Assembly (NCBI RefSeq): GCF_000515335.1
Contig: NZ_KI911563.1
Span: 2,504,255-2,568,254 of the forward strand
DNA length: 64,000 nucleotides
Direction: 5' to 3'
Source of the DNA: Cohnella panacarvi Gsoil 349
GTDB lineage: Bacteria > Bacillota > Bacilli > Paenibacillales > Paenibacillaceae
Shown: positions 46,467 through 55,651 of the stretch, in pieces
Position numbering within the stretch: position 1 is the first letter of the stretch
How the letters are laid out: every line of letters begins with the position of its first letter
Translations under genes and position numbers: made by a program
The notes under the pieces: model-generated
What the model was told of the DNA's origin: nothing
What the model saw: the letters and a program-made list of their open reading frames with translations, nothing else
Database searches by the model: none

Positions 46467-47220
46467 CAAGATCCTTCCATATGGAATTGAAGTATTCGTT
46501 GTACTTGCCCGCCTCCCGTTTCTTCCACGGAGACAGCCCTTCGCCTTCCTCGAACCGGATCGGATAAGCGGCGATGATGGAGCTCGGCCGCTTCGACATG
46601 ACGAGCACGCGGTCGGCCATGCTGATCGCCTCCGAGATGTCGTGCGTCACGAGCACCGCGGTTTTGCCCTGATCCTTAATAATTCGGAATACGTCCTCCG
46701 CCAGCGTCAGCCGGGACTGATAGTCGAGCGCCGAGAACGGTTCGTCGAGCAGCAGAATGTCCGGATCGGTGACGAGCGTCCGGATGAGCGCGACGCGCTG
46801 GCGCATGCCGCCGGACAACTGATCCGGATTGTGTCCGGCGAACCCGGACAATCCGTACCGTTCCAGCAGCTCGCGTGCCCGCCGTGCGGCCCGCTCTCGG
46901 TCCATATGCCGAATCTCCGCGCCGACGAGCAGGTTGCTCAGCACGTCCCGCCATTCGAATAGATGGTCGCGCTGAAGCATATACCCGACTTTCGGGGAGA
47001 CGCCGTCCGTCTCGCGACCGTCGATAAGCACGCGGCCGGAAGTCGGCTTCAGCATACCGGAGATGAGGGAGAGCAGCGTGCTTTTGCCGCAGCCGCTCGG
47101 CCCTACGATGCTGATGAACTCTCCCGGCTCGATCTCCATGTTGACGCCGCGCAGCGCTTCCGTCTCTTGCTTCGGGGTGAAATAGCTCAGACTGACGTCA
47201 CGCACGCCGATTATGCTCAT
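46441..47220 (-). CDS. ABC transporter ATPase (SsuB/TauB type)
   Basis: 259 residues. Walker A GPSGCGKS (about 38-45), Q-loop MLQRDHLFEWRDV, signature LSGGMRQRVALIRTL (about 135-149), Walker B ILLLDEPFSALD, H-loop VTHDISEA. The aromatic QRDHLFEWR phrase is usual in taurine/nitrate/sulfonate-type ATPases. GGAG is 7 bases before the ATG; the binding-protein gene ends 5 bp upstream. Confidence 0.94.
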   Translation of the reverse strand: MSIIGVRDVSLSYFTPKQETEALRGVNMEIEPGEFISIVGPSGCGKSTLLSLISGMLKPTSGRVLIDGRETDGVSPKVGYMLQRDHLFEWRDVLSNLLVGAEIRHMDRERAARRARELLERYGLSGFAGHNPDQLSGGMRQRVALIRTLVTDPDILLLDEPFSALDYQSRLTLAEDVFRIIKDQGKTAVLVTHDISEAISMADRVLVMSKRPSSIIAAYPIRFEEGEGLSPWKKREAGKYNEYFNSIWKDLDGHAIVSR

Positions 47221-47225
47221 GCCGA

Positions 47226-48236
47226 TTACTCCACGTCGATCTTTTCGGCGAATTTCATATCGGCGACGTCGTTCAAGTCGCTCACTTTATCTTCCGCCTT
47301 CAGAACGCCGTTCTCGATCAGCACGGCTTGCAGCGAATCGAATTGATCCTTCGTCATGACCGGGTCGGTCGTCCACGTGCCCTGCTCTTTGTACCGATTA
47401 ACCGATCGAATGATCAGTTCGTTGGACGTTCCTTCGAAGAACGGGGCGAGCGCCTTCGCGATATCGTCATCCGATGCCGTCTGCAGCCATGCGGCGCCTT
47501 TAGCCACCGCGTTGGAGAACCGCTGAATTACGTCCGGATGATTCTTGATATAATCCGAAGTCGCTACGTACGATGTCTCCGGGTAATCGCCGTACGCTTC
47601 GCCCATGGAAGCCGCGTAGTACGCTTTGCCTTCCAGGATCAGCGTCGATGCGACGGGCTCGAACAGCTGGATGTAGTCGCCTTGGCCGCTCGTGAACGCT
47701 CCCGCGATCGCCGGGGAAGCGATGTTCGTCACGACGTTAACGTCTTTGACGCCTTCCTTGAGCAGCGTCGAATTGAGCACCATCTGCGGCGAGCTGCCCG
47801 GACGCCAGCCGATGACCGTCTTGCCCGCCAAGTCGCTCCACTGGAAGTCGTCGGCCGGTTCGCGTGACAGCAAGAACGATCCGTCCTTCATCGTCAACTG
47901 GTAGAAGATTTTCAGCGTCTTGTCGCCTTTCTGATTATGAATGTAGATGGCCGTCTCCGGACCGACGAGCGAGATGTCCGCCGTTCCCGCGAGCAAGGCT
48001 GCCGCGCCTTTGTCGGAGCCTTGGGCCGTATTCAAATCGAGCGCGATGCCTTCTTCCTCGAAGAAGCCTTGCGACATGGCGATGTAATGCGGCGCGTAGA
48101 AAATCGAACGAATGACCTCGGAGAACTTCACGGTCGTCTGCTCCGATCGGTTATCGTTGTTGCCCCCGCAAGCCGCCAACACGACGATCATGATCGCCGT
48201 CAGCGCAAGCGATGCGGTCTTCCTCCATCGTTTCAT
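47226..48236 (-). CDS. Substrate-binding lipoprotein, NMT1/THI5-SsuA type
   Basis: 336 residues. Lipobox VLAAC, then the binding domain with FYAPHYIAMSQGFFEEEGIALDL and ALLAGTADISLVGPETAIYIHNQ, characteristic of the NMT1/THI5-like family. Substrates in this family are alkanesulfonates, taurine, nitrate, bicarbonate or the thiamine precursor HMP. No TPP riboswitch or S-box was found upstream, so the substrate is open. AAGGGAGAG precedes the ATG. Confidence 0.92.
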   Translation of the reverse strand: MKRWRKTASLALTAIMIVVLAACGGNNDNRSEQTTVKFSEVIRSIFYAPHYIAMSQGFFEEEGIALDLNTAQGSDKGAAALLAGTADISLVGPETAIYIHNQKGDKTLKIFYQLTMKDGSFLLSREPADDFQWSDLAGKTVIGWRPGSSPQMVLNSTLLKEGVKDVNVVTNIASPAIAGAFTSGQGDYIQLFEPVASTLILEGKAYYAASMGEAYGDYPETSYVATSDYIKNHPDVIQRFSNAVAKGAAWLQTASDDDIAKALAPFFEGTSNELIIRSVNRYKEQGTWTTDPVMTKDQFDSLQAVLIENGVLKAEDKVSDLNDVADMKFAEKIDVE

Positions 48237-48644
48237 GGGCTAATCTCTCCCTTGTCGGTATTCCGGTGTAATAACAATCTATGGTCGTTCGCCCAGTCAG
48301 GTTCGGGATTTCGCGATTTTCATGCTCCATTCCCGTCCGGTTGCGGTTTGGTGCAATAGCCATAACCAATTTCGCGCGTTAAGCTGGATTATCGCCTAGT
48401 CTATGTGCGGAGGAGGTTATCGGTTCGGCGTTACGCAACCTCGACACTAACTGCAGGAATGGCAGGTATTCCAATCGAGGGGATACTCCTTGACCTGTAA
48501 CGGTACGAAGTGCATTTAGTAGGGTAGAAAATGCGAGTTCTGACGGTTTCGGCGATAATGAGATGTATTCGTGGAACTAGAATATAAAGTGGACACCCGT
48601 TAAGTGTAACTAGATAATTACATTAACGAGAAGAGGTGTCCTGT

Positions 48645-48980
48645 ATGGAAAAGCAAACACGTAATCGATACACAGAGGAGTTCAAAAAGAGAACTGTAAA
48701 GTACATTTTGGAGCAATCCAAGACAATGCCGGAGATAGCCGGTGAATTGGATATCTCAGCTGGCGTATTGCACGGTTGGAAGCAAAAATACCGTACTGAG
48801 ATCCAAGCTGAGATGCAGACAGAGATCCAAGCCTCACCAGATAAAGTCCGTCAATTGGAGCAACAGTTGCGAGAGATGGAGTTGGCTAAACAAAAGCAAG
48901 AAGCCTTGAATGCTGACCTGCAAGAGGAGCTTGCTATTTTAAAAAAGGCTCTGCACATCTTCGGGAAAGAAAGGAACTAA
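48645..48980 (+). CDS. IS3-family transposase OrfA
   Basis: 111 residues. Helix-turn-helix ([42 protein letters not shown]), then a coiled coil ([36 protein letters not shown]). The A-AAA-AAG heptamer is in phase near the end (codons TTA AAA AAG), so a -1 shift gives OrfAB. The start ATG at 48645 has GAAGAGG upstream. Confidence 0.92.
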   Translation: MEKQTRNRYTEEFKKRTVKYILEQSKTMPEIAGELDISAGVLHGWKQKYRTEIQAEMQTEIQASPDKVRQLEQQLREMELAKQKQEALNADLQEELAILKKALHIFGKERN

Positions 48981-49018
48981 GGTTCCAATTCATCGAAGAT
49001 CATCGCTCTGAATTTCGA

Positions 49019-49855
49019 TTGGAGAAGATGTGCATTGTGCTAAAGGTTTCAAGGAGCGGCTACTACAAGTGGCTTTCTGAGAAGGCTAATTTGAATCGGT
49101 ACCAGCTCCGGAGAAAGGCTCTGCTAGCGCGTATCTCTTGGCTATTCCACGACAATAAAAAGCGTTATGGAAGCCCCAAAATTACGGACACGCTGCGCAA
49201 AGAGGGGTGGCAAGTCTCCACCCGTCTTGTCAGTAAACTGATGAAGGAAAATGGGATGCGTTCTTGCGTCGCCAAGAAGTTCCGGGTTTGCACAACAGAC
49301 TCGAATCACAGTAATCCGATTGCACCAAACCTGCTCAAGCAGAATTTCAAAACCACTGCACCGAACAAAGTTTGGGTAACCGACATCACCTATATTCCCT
49401 GCCGTGAAGGCCGCCTGTATCTCGCCAGCGTCCTTGATTTGTACACTCGTAAAATCGTGGGCTGGCAGCTTGGAGACCGCATGACAGAGGATCTGGTGCT
49501 TGCAGCGCTAGACAACGCATACGCCGCTCAGAAGCCTAAACACAAGCTCATTCATCACTCCGACCGCGGATCGCAGTACACGTCAGACGAATACCGCAAG
49601 CGATTGAAGAAGTACAGAATGAAAGCCAGTATGAGTCGCAAAGGGAACTGCTACGACAACGCCTGTATTGAATCATTCCACAGTGTGCTGAAGAAAGAGT
49701 TTGTTTACTGTACGAAATTCCATACTAAAGCGCAGGCGCAACAAGAAATGTTTGAGTATATTGAGCTGTTTTACAACCGCAAACGAATTCATGGCACCTT
49801 GGGATATATGTCGCCTACGCAATTTGAAGCGTTATATTACAAACGCGTAAGTTAA
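49019..49855 (+). CDS. IS3-family transposase OrfB (DDE integrase domain)
   Basis: About 278 residues counted from the TTG at 49019; the native product is probably the OrfAB frameshift fusion, whose -1 frame enters at 48947 and reads on through [23 protein letters not shown] without a stop. Catalytic residues: VWVTDITYI (Asp), [13 protein letters not shown] (Asp), [13 protein letters not shown] (Glu). Complete C-terminus. Confidence 0.92.
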   Translation: MEKMCIVLKVSRSGYYKWLSEKANLNRYQLRRKALLARISWLFHDNKKRYGSPKITDTLRKEGWQVSTRLVSKLMKENGMRSCVAKKFRVCTTDSNHSNPIAPNLLKQNFKTTAPNKVWVTDITYIPCREGRLYLASVLDLYTRKIVGWQLGDRMTEDLVLAALDNAYAAQKPKHKLIHHSDRGSQYTSDEYRKRLKKYRMKASMSRKGNCYDNACIESFHSVLKKEFVYCTKFHTKAQAQQEMFEYIELFYNRKRIHGTLGYMSPTQFEALYYKRVS

Positions 49856-50206
49856 GCAATTCGGGGTGTCCACTTTCTTGACTGAGGTCCATCGATGCGG
49901 TTATTCAGTAGAAAAATGACGATAAGGTGATAACGAACTGTACTCCGTGCAGTTGAGGTAGCGAGGAAGGCTATGAGCTGTCGGTCAGATGGATGATCAA
50001 GCCGGGGAGTGTGTTTGGGCAATTGAAGAACAACGGGAGATTCCGGCGTTTTCTGCTCGCGGCTTGCCGAAAGCGAGCCGGGAGGTCTGATAGCTCTCAC
50101 TTGCCCACAATTTGCTGCAGAAGGCTGCAATGGACCAAAAACGCGAAAAGGCGGCACAGGGATCCGTAGCCACCATTTCTAATAAATGACATCTTTGCGG
50201 TTATCT

Positions 50207-50500
50207 TTATTTAAATCTGGACTTCAAGCTCATGAGATACTTGACGAGCACGGCGAACGCGCCGATATAGTAGCCCGTCAGCACGATCCAGCCCGTCTCG
50301 TCCATCGCGGAGATGGCAGCGAGAATAAAGAGCGGGAGCACGCATGCGACGATATCCTTCAGATAACCGAGCACGGGCTCGACGGATATTTTGCCGCCGC
50401 TTGTCAGCGATTTCAATAATCCTGCGACGAAGTCGACCGCCATGGCGCCAAGCACGATCCACATGGCGACCTCCATCCAATGCGTTAATGTTCCTGTCAC
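50207..50500 (-). CDS. Small holin-like membrane protein of unknown function
   Basis: 97 residues with three hydrophobic segments (about 10-28, 45-65, 70-88) and a basic C-terminus (SLKSRFK). The shape resembles small phage-type holins, but no lysin gene is adjacent, so this is only a resemblance. The start is GTG at 50500 preceded by the long SD AAGGAGGTGAT. Confidence 0.5.
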   Translation of the reverse strand: MTGTLTHWMEVAMWIVLGAMAVDFVAGLLKSLTSGGKISVEPVLGYLKDIVACVLPLFILAAISAMDETGWIVLTGYYIGAFAVLVKYLMSLKSRFK

Positions 50501-50588
50501 CTTGCATCACCTCCTTATTGGAGGAATCTAGCTTGATAACAGCATATGTCGAACGATGCAGGGTTGTACCTCTCAGCTTGGAAAATAG

Positions 50589-51467
50589 TCAGCTTGCCCG
50601 GTCGTAAAACAGCAGGTAATCCTCGGCCATCGAAGTCCAATAAGCGCCGTCATGCTCACCCGGTTTATGATGATACTGTACCGATACGCCTTTCGATTGC
50701 AGCAACCGATAGAGCTTTTCCGCCCCGTCGTAGAACTTATAATAGTCTTGGTCGCCGCAATCTAGATACACTTCAAGGGTCGATAGATCCAAGGCTTCCG
50801 CGAGCAGAAGAGGATCGCGTTCTCTTCGCACCTCGTCAGTCGGATACAGAAAAGCCTTTAAACCGTTCACCCCGCCGGTCGTGGACCAATCGTCGACGAA
50901 TATCGCGGGGCTATGTCCCCCAACCTTGCCGAATAGGTCCGGGTGTAGAAAAGCCGTATGCAGGCTGATGAATCCGCCCATAGACAACCCGCCGATCGAC
51001 CTTCCGCTTCGGTCGGCAATCGTACTGTAATTCGCGTCTACGTAAGCCACGACGTCCTTGGCCAAATAATCCTCGTACTTGCCCTGCGGCGAGTTAATCC
51101 CGTAACTGTTGTTCATTGCCGGCATTACGATAAGCAGCGGCTTAATTTTCCCGTCCGCAATAAGGCGGTCGGCGGTTTTGCCGATGCCTAAGCCGGTCCA
51201 AGCCTTCTCGTCCCCTCCGTACCCATGGATAAGATATAAGACCGGGTAACGTTGCTCCGGATCGTAATTCGCCGGAACATACACGTTCAGGTTCATATCC
51301 CGAGCCAGCGCCTCGCTTCGGAATGAGACCTGCTGCACGGTGGACGCGGAGAAGTCCGCTGCAGTCGTCATAGCGGGCGATGACGCCTTTTCTTCGTTCC
51401 CGCTGCATGATGCCAATACGACAGCGAACATCGCTAATAAGAACCTTATCTTCAGACCAAGCCTCAC
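50589..51467 (-). CDS. Esterase-family lipoprotein (alpha/beta hydrolase, feruloyl-esterase-like)
   Basis: 292 residues from a GTG at 51467 with GGGGGTG upstream. The signal ends in the lipobox LASC, followed by a short Ser/Thr linker. Hydrolase core: VLYLIHGYGGDEKAW (oxyanion region), nucleophile in GLSMGGF, DCGDQDYY (acid) and the catalytic His in GEHDGAYW. This pattern is that of esterase D / feruloyl-esterase-like enzymes that act on polysaccharide esters or siderophore esters outside the cell. Confidence 0.85.
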   Translation of the reverse strand: MRLGLKIRFLLAMFAVVLASCSGNEEKASSPAMTTAADFSASTVQQVSFRSEALARDMNLNVYVPANYDPEQRYPVLYLIHGYGGDEKAWTGLGIGKTADRLIADGKIKPLLIVMPAMNNSYGINSPQGKYEDYLAKDVVAYVDANYSTIADRSGRSIGGLSMGGFISLHTAFLHPDLFGKVGGHSPAIFVDDWSTTGGVNGLKAFLYPTDEVRRERDPLLLAEALDLSTLEVYLDCGDQDYYKFYDGAEKLYRLLQSKGVSVQYHHKPGEHDGAYWTSMAEDYLLFYDRAS

Positions 51468-51581
51468 GTTAACACCCCCAGGAAATTTACCGATTGCGTA
51501 TTTAACTTCATCGCCGTATAGGCCGATCATTTACGGGTACGATAGTGGCGTAGCATGATCGATGGAAGCAGGTGAAAGGCA

Positions 51582-51860
51582 ATGGCAAGAAGAAGAAAAC
51601 CGCTCGTGCCGGAAGCGGAGCAGGGCTTGCGCAGCTTCAAGGCGGAAGTCATGCGCCGAGAAGGCTACGACGTCGATCCGGCGAATCCCGACGACGTGAA
51701 GTACGAAGTCGCCGAGGAGCTGGGCATTCCGCTTGAACGCGGCGGCAGCAACGGCAAGCTCACGACGGAGGAAGCCGGACAAGTCGGCGGACAAATCGGC
51801 GGGACGATGGTACGCGAGATGATTCGGCTCGCGCAAGAGAAGCTGCTCAAGGGCAAATAG
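51582..51860 (+). CDS. Alpha/beta-type small acid-soluble spore protein
   Basis: 92 residues. SASP signature: LVPEAEQGLRSFKAEVM, the germination-protease site region YEVAEELGIPL, and the DNA-binding LTTEEAGQVGGQIGGTMVREMI. It is longer than typical alpha/beta SASP owing to an insert (GYDVDPANPDDVK) and a basic N-terminus. It coats and protects DNA in the dormant spore. Expected to be made under the forespore sigma factor G; I did not identify that promoter. Confidence 0.9.
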   Translation: MARRRKPLVPEAEQGLRSFKAEVMRREGYDVDPANPDDVKYEVAEELGIPLERGGSNGKLTTEEAGQVGGQIGGTMVREMIRLAQEKLLKGK

Positions 51861-51893
51861 CCCGAGCAGCTTTCTTGCGCGTTTGAACCGTCC

Positions 51894-52376
51894 TCAAATC
51901 CATTCCATGTACTCGAAGCCGTACACCGAACCGATCGCCAGCGCGATGCTCCATAACGCAAGGCTGATCCCCATCCATGCCAACACGCGAATTCGCGTCG
52001 AACCGACGGAGAGCGCTAATATCGCCGCAATATCGGTGCCTACCGCAATCGGAGCGACTATCGCGAGTGCCGGTAGTCCGTAACGTTCCCACAAATATTT
52101 GGCCCGCGTCGTTCTCTTCGAAGGCCGGTCTTGGCCTCTTCTCCTTCTGCGCCGCTCTCTCCAAGCGTCGAATTGACGGAAGAACAGACAGAGCAGCAGT
52201 ATCGTTAAGATATTCCCCGCGAACCCGATGATACCGACGCCGATCGGCGACAATCCGCCCGCGATGCCTAACGGGATGACCAAGAATACATCGATCCAAG
52301 GCGCCAACGCTAAAAAAAACAAAATGAAATACTGCCAAACGACGTCGACGCCGTTCAACCACTCTGCCATGAACAT
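51894..52376 (-). CDS. Small multidrug export protein (Sm_multidrug_ex family)
   Basis: 160 residues with four membrane helices and an Arg-rich cytoplasmic loop (RERRRRRRGQDRPSKRTTR). The phrases LALAPWIDVFLVIPLGIAGGL and ERYGLPALAIVAPIAVGTDIAAILALSVG mark this family, which shares the SNARE-like DedA/VTT fold. The name stems from an old annotation; a transport role is not established. Convergent with the SASP gene. Confidence 0.85.
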   Translation of the reverse strand: MFMAEWLNGVDVVWQYFILFFLALAPWIDVFLVIPLGIAGGLSPIGVGIIGFAGNILTILLLCLFFRQFDAWRERRRRRRGQDRPSKRTTRAKYLWERYGLPALAIVAPIAVGTDIAAILALSVGSTRIRVLAWMGISLALWSIALAIGSVYGFEYMEWI

Positions 52377-52452
52377 TCACCCGTTCCTATCCAATCTATG
52401 GCCACGTACGAAAAAGAGCACAACACCTTTGCGTCATGCCCTTCGCAACTTC

Positions 52453-52884
52453 TTATTCGTTCAACGCGCGATACCGCTTCAATAGATCCTCGATGTTAAC
52501 TCCGTCGATCGTAAGTCCGGTTATTTCGCAGCCTTCCAACTTCACGTTGGCAAGGTTGCAGCCTGACAAGACCCCGCCTTTGAATGAACAATTCGTAAAC
52601 GTTACCGACTCCGGATGAGACTCGGAAGAAGGGTCCGCAGGATTATGGAATCCGATATTGGACAATCGCGCGCCGCCCCATTGCGCTCGATCGATGACGA
52701 GTTCGCTTATGTTCGCGCCCGTTATCGCCGCTTTGGTCAAGTTAACATTGTTGAAGGACGCACGCGCAAGATTCGCGTCATCGAATTTGATGCCTTCGAC
52801 ATTGCTGCAGGAGATGCTGGATCCGTCTACGTTCGATTTAACGACCTCTAGAATCTTCCTATCGTTTTCTACTCGCAAGCGCAT
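52453..52884 (-). CDS. Pentapeptide-repeat protein
   Basis: 143 residues. Repeats of the A(D/N)LxX type run from about residue 20 to 130 (VEGIKFDDANLARASFNNVNLTKAAITGANIS and TFTNCSFKGGVLSGCNLANVKLEGC), forming a right-handed quadrilateral beta-helix. Some members protect DNA gyrase against quinolones; most are uncharacterised. GGGGAGG precedes the ATG. Confidence 0.9.
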   Translation of the reverse strand: MRLRVENDRKILEVVKSNVDGSSISCSNVEGIKFDDANLARASFNNVNLTKAAITGANISELVIDRAQWGGARLSNIGFHNPADPSSESHPESVTFTNCSFKGGVLSGCNLANVKLEGCEITGLTIDGVNIEDLLKRYRALNE

Positions 52885-52966
52885 AGAACGTCCTCCCCCA
52901 GTAGAGTTAACCTCTTAGAGTTTACCAGTATTTGCTTGTCCAGGCAATAAGTGAGCGGCTGCATGC

Positions 52967-52999
52967 AAAAGGGCACGACGCCTTTACGCGCCGTGCCCC
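52967..52999 (-). terminator. Terminator after the NlpC/P60-like gene
   Basis: Minus strand GGGCACG...CGTGCCC stem followed by TTTTGC, 16 bp after the stop codon. Confidence 0.8.
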
Positions 53000-53014
53000 T
53001 TGCCCATAATACGC

Positions 53015-53812
53015 TTAAGGAAGCACAACTTCCTTCTGCGGTTGGAGAGTAAATGTCAATGGAATGATTGGCGGACGTTGCTCATGCCCGGTCACTTGAA
53101 CGTCCGCTTCCCAGGCGCCGTCAGGCAGCACGCGGCGAACAGAGTTTAGCGTGCCTCCCCAAGTATAGCGAAGATCGTTGATAATGCCGATTGCGGTCGG
53201 ATTACGGCCGGACGCCTGATCCACCGTGCCGATGAATGCAGGCTGGCGATTGTAGATGCCGATATAAATGGCGACATGAGATATATATTTCTCGCCGGTA
53301 TATGAATCCGTCTTATACCAGGTCAGAATATCGCCGATCCGTAGATTCTCCGTTCCGGCTAGCGCGTTATAGACTCTGCGGTCCGCATATACGGCTGTCG
53401 TGGAATAGACGCCCTCAACCTTGGTGCCGACGGAATCGTAGTTTCTTGCGACATCCGTTAACGAATAGCCGAAATCCCCATAAACAAGGGATACGAACTC
53501 GGAGCAGTCGGCAATGCCGTAGTTCAGATAAGACTTCCAACCGCCTCCGTATACGATATAGCCGTTCTCCATATACCAGAACGCCCGCTCGACCAGGCGG
53601 TCCGCAGTGCTATTCTTGATACCGGCGTTCGCCGCACGATACTGATCTACCAGCAGTAATTCATCCATCATATAATCGTCGTAGTAATTCTGATAGTATA
53701 GCAAAGCTTGCTCAGGAGTTTTAGCATAGGCGCCCCATACCGTAGCAGGCTGCATCGAGAACACAACGACCGCCGAGAGCAGCAGCAATTTCGTTCTGGA
53801 TAGGTTTCTCAT
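53015..53812 (-). CDS. Secreted NlpC/P60-like cysteine peptidase
   Basis: 265 residues from the ATG at 53812. Signal peptide with cleavage near VWG-A (about 27). The catalytic domain has ADCSEFVSLVYGDFGYSL (nucleophile C103) and ISHVAIYIG (base H179), the order and spacing of NlpC/P60 endopeptidases that cut peptidoglycan stem peptides. The C-terminal RRVLPDGAWEADVQVTG part is unusual. An in-frame TTG at 53833 lacks an RBS; AAGGGA is 12 bases before the chosen ATG, a weak fit. Confidence 0.85.
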   Translation of the reverse strand: MRNLSRTKLLLLSAVVVFSMQPATVWGAYAKTPEQALLYYQNYYDDYMMDELLLVDQYRAANAGIKNSTADRLVERAFWYMENGYIVYGGGWKSYLNYGIADCSEFVSLVYGDFGYSLTDVARNYDSVGTKVEGVYSTTAVYADRRVYNALAGTENLRIGDILTWYKTDSYTGEKYISHVAIYIGIYNRQPAFIGTVDQASGRNPTAIGIINDLRYTWGGTLNSVRRVLPDGAWEADVQVTGHEQRPPIIPLTFTLQPQKEVVLP

Positions 53813-54189
53813 ATCAGCTACACGTCCCTTCAATTATTCACAATGGATTTGTCCAAACGGGGCGATACATGGAACGACCTCTCAATGTCCACCTGCTCAT
53901 TATTGGAATACCCAAAGCGATCCTCATGAATTTCGTCCGATGTAGCTGTTGTTTTTCCTATCGTCCGAGAGCACCTAGCCTATTGAAATTATTCACCTCC
54001 GTTACAAATGGATTCGCCTACGATTTTGTCGATTAAATCTCAAATATTGGTAATTACAACTCGATTATACATTCTTCAACTCTCATTTTATATACTGAAA
54101 AAGAAGTAAATTCGGAGGGTGGCGAAGAGGCTAAAGAACTATTACGAAAGTCGGATTCGTTATCGCGAGATAGCTAGGCCCGTTAACGT
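53813..54189. other. Gap of about 375 bp with no recognised gene
   Basis: AT-richer than its surroundings. An SD-like GGAGGTGA on the minus strand near 53990 leads only into a reading frame of 12 codons (VNNFNRLGALGR). No promoter, repeat or RNA family was recognised with confidence. Confidence 0.5.
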
Positions 54190-55428
54190 CTAGATCACTT
54201 CTCTCCGCTTATGCAAGTGCAAGTATAAAACAAGCCCGGTACCGGCGCATAATGCCGCGCACAATCCAATGAAGCCGTAACCGGCTTGAAGTCCCCGAAG
54301 CAGGCTCGAAGGGGAATCTTCGCCGACCATGCGTTCGACGAGATCCGTGACTCCCCCGATCAGGTAATTGCCGATGACGCTGCCCAATCCCATCAACGTT
54401 ACGGTGAACGTGATGACCGTATCGCTGCCTTTCGGATATCTCTTCGCGATGAACGCCATTACGGTCGGGTAGATCATCGCGATGCCAATGCCGGACGCCG
54501 CAAACAGGAACGCTGCGTTCTCTCCGCCGAAGACGGCAACGAACGTACATATTGCCGAGAAACCCGAGAAGATAACGAGAGAGAGCACGAAGCCGATCCG
54601 ATCGGTCAGCGGGCCAAGCAATAGCCGAGCCAGCGAGAAGCATAAGAAGAAGATGGATAGCATCCCCGATGCATTAACGGTGTCCCAATCGTAAGCCTTC
54701 TCCAGGAAGTTAACGAGCCACCCCCCGACCGCCAGTTCGGACACGACGCCGAACGTAAGCACCAGCACCGTCAGCCATAGCACGCGGTCTCTCAGCATCG
54801 CCTTAAGCGGGATGCGGTCTTCGTGGGAAATATCGTCCCCCGGGAAGGTGCTGCGCATCGCTATGACAATCGGGATGACGGATAACAGGAGCATCGCCAT
54901 ATACATCCCGCGCCAATCAAGCGTATGATCCGCGATCGTCACCTTCATCAGCCCGGTTGCAATCAGCGGAGCGACCGTCGAGCTTAGGCCGTAGAAGCCA
55001 TGCGTAAGGTTCATCATCATCCCGGTGTTCTTGACGAAAATACGAGCGCTTAGAATGGCTAAGCCGATCTCCAGCATCCCGTTGCCGATATACATCAGGA
55101 AATACGATGCCGCGAACATCGAGTAGTAGTGGGAAAAGTAAATAAGTATGCCGGAACCCATCATCGAAGCGAAAGCAACAACGGTTACCCATTTGATGCC
55201 CCATATCTTGGTTAGATAGGCCGTGAAGGAACAGGCGATTAAGTAACCTAACGCGTTCAAGGAAAGCAAGGTACCTAGCTGCGATTCGCTCAGCATAAAG
55301 TCGAATTGAATGCGCGGGATCGCCGGTCCTTTAATATTCTCCGAGAATCCGAAAATGACGAATCCGATAAAGATAGTGGCCAACTGCATGGCGTAAATCT
55401 TGTTGAACCTGCCCGTATGTTTGGTCAA
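54190..55428 (-). CDS. MFS transporter, 12 membrane helices
   Basis: 412 residues. Twelve predicted helices; phrases FGFSENIKGPAIPRIQFDFMLSESQLGTLLSLNALGYLIACSFTAYLTKIWG and a middle cytoplasmic loop (MRSTFPGDDISHEDRIPLKAMLRDR) resemble the sugar or FucP-like branch of the superfamily, but the substrate is not evident. The start is TTG at 55428 with AGGAG 9 bases upstream. It has its own promoter (55466-55495) and no partner genes. Confidence 0.88.
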   Translation of the reverse strand: MTKHTGRFNKIYAMQLATIFIGFVIFGFSENIKGPAIPRIQFDFMLSESQLGTLLSLNALGYLIACSFTAYLTKIWGIKWVTVVAFASMMGSGILIYFSHYYSMFAASYFLMYIGNGMLEIGLAILSARIFVKNTGMMMNLTHGFYGLSSTVAPLIATGLMKVTIADHTLDWRGMYMAMLLLSVIPIVIAMRSTFPGDDISHEDRIPLKAMLRDRVLWLTVLVLTFGVVSELAVGGWLVNFLEKAYDWDTVNASGMLSIFFLCFSLARLLLGPLTDRIGFVLSLVIFSGFSAICTFVAVFGGENAAFLFAASGIGIAMIYPTVMAFIAKRYPKGSDTVITFTVTLMGLGSVIGNYLIGGVTDLVERMVGEDSPSSLLRGLQAGYGFIGLCAALCAGTGLVLYLHLHKRREVI

Positions 55429-55465
55429 CTTCGAGTTCTCCTAAGATGTCGGTATAGTAAAGAGG

Positions 55466-55495
55466 AGTATAAGCTTCTGCAGCCGAATAAGTCAA
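55466..55495 (-). promoter_or_regulatory. Sigma-A-like promoter of the MFS gene
   Basis: Minus strand TTGACT (55490-55495), an 18-bp spacer and TATACT (55466-55471), 38 bp before the TTG start. Confidence 0.6.
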
Positions 55496-55651
55496 TTTGA
55501 AAAAGAACCGATCCTACTCGAATCGATCAGGCGTGCTCGTCTCAACCGCTATGGTCCCGTTGCCAATCTTTCACTGCGGCTTTCCCGGCGTGCGCTTTTG
55601 GCCAGGCGGCGTGCGCCAGAGCGCAGCAGGATGGACGGCCCCCCTGCTTCC

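Larger units (their letters stand above)
48572..49891 (+). mobile_element. IS3-family insertion sequence 2, 1320 bp
   Basis: Inverted ends TGGA...AAAGTGGACACC on the left and the complement GGTGTCCACTTT...TCCA on the right. The 3-bp TCG is duplicated at 48569-48571 and 49892-49894, and removing the element restores the sequence of repeat copy 1 (ATGTATTCGATGC). orfA and orfB are intact, with a slippery A-AAA-AAG at 48941-48947. The element differs from IS 1 in sequence and ends. Confidence 0.93.
48440..50180. repeat. Dispersed repeat A, copy 2, split by an insertion sequence
   Basis: 48440-48571 matches 7891-8022 and 49892-50180 matches the remainder of copy 1, with the same words (AACTGCA, TGCAGTTGAGGTAGCGAGG, CCACCATTTCT). 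Between them sits an IS3-family element (48572-49891). Without it, this copy is about 420 bp, with roughly 100 bp more than copy 1 (about 50005-50120). Apart from the transposase no gene is visible here. Confidence 0.88.

Noticed and set aside
48260-48400. TPP riboswitch before the NMT1/THI5-type binding protein
   Set aside because: A GAACCTGAC phrase resembles one TPP block, but CTGAGA and the other conserved parts are absent.
50207-50500. Phage holin and prophage remnant
   Set aside because: Only size and hydrophobic pattern fit; there are no other phage genes around.
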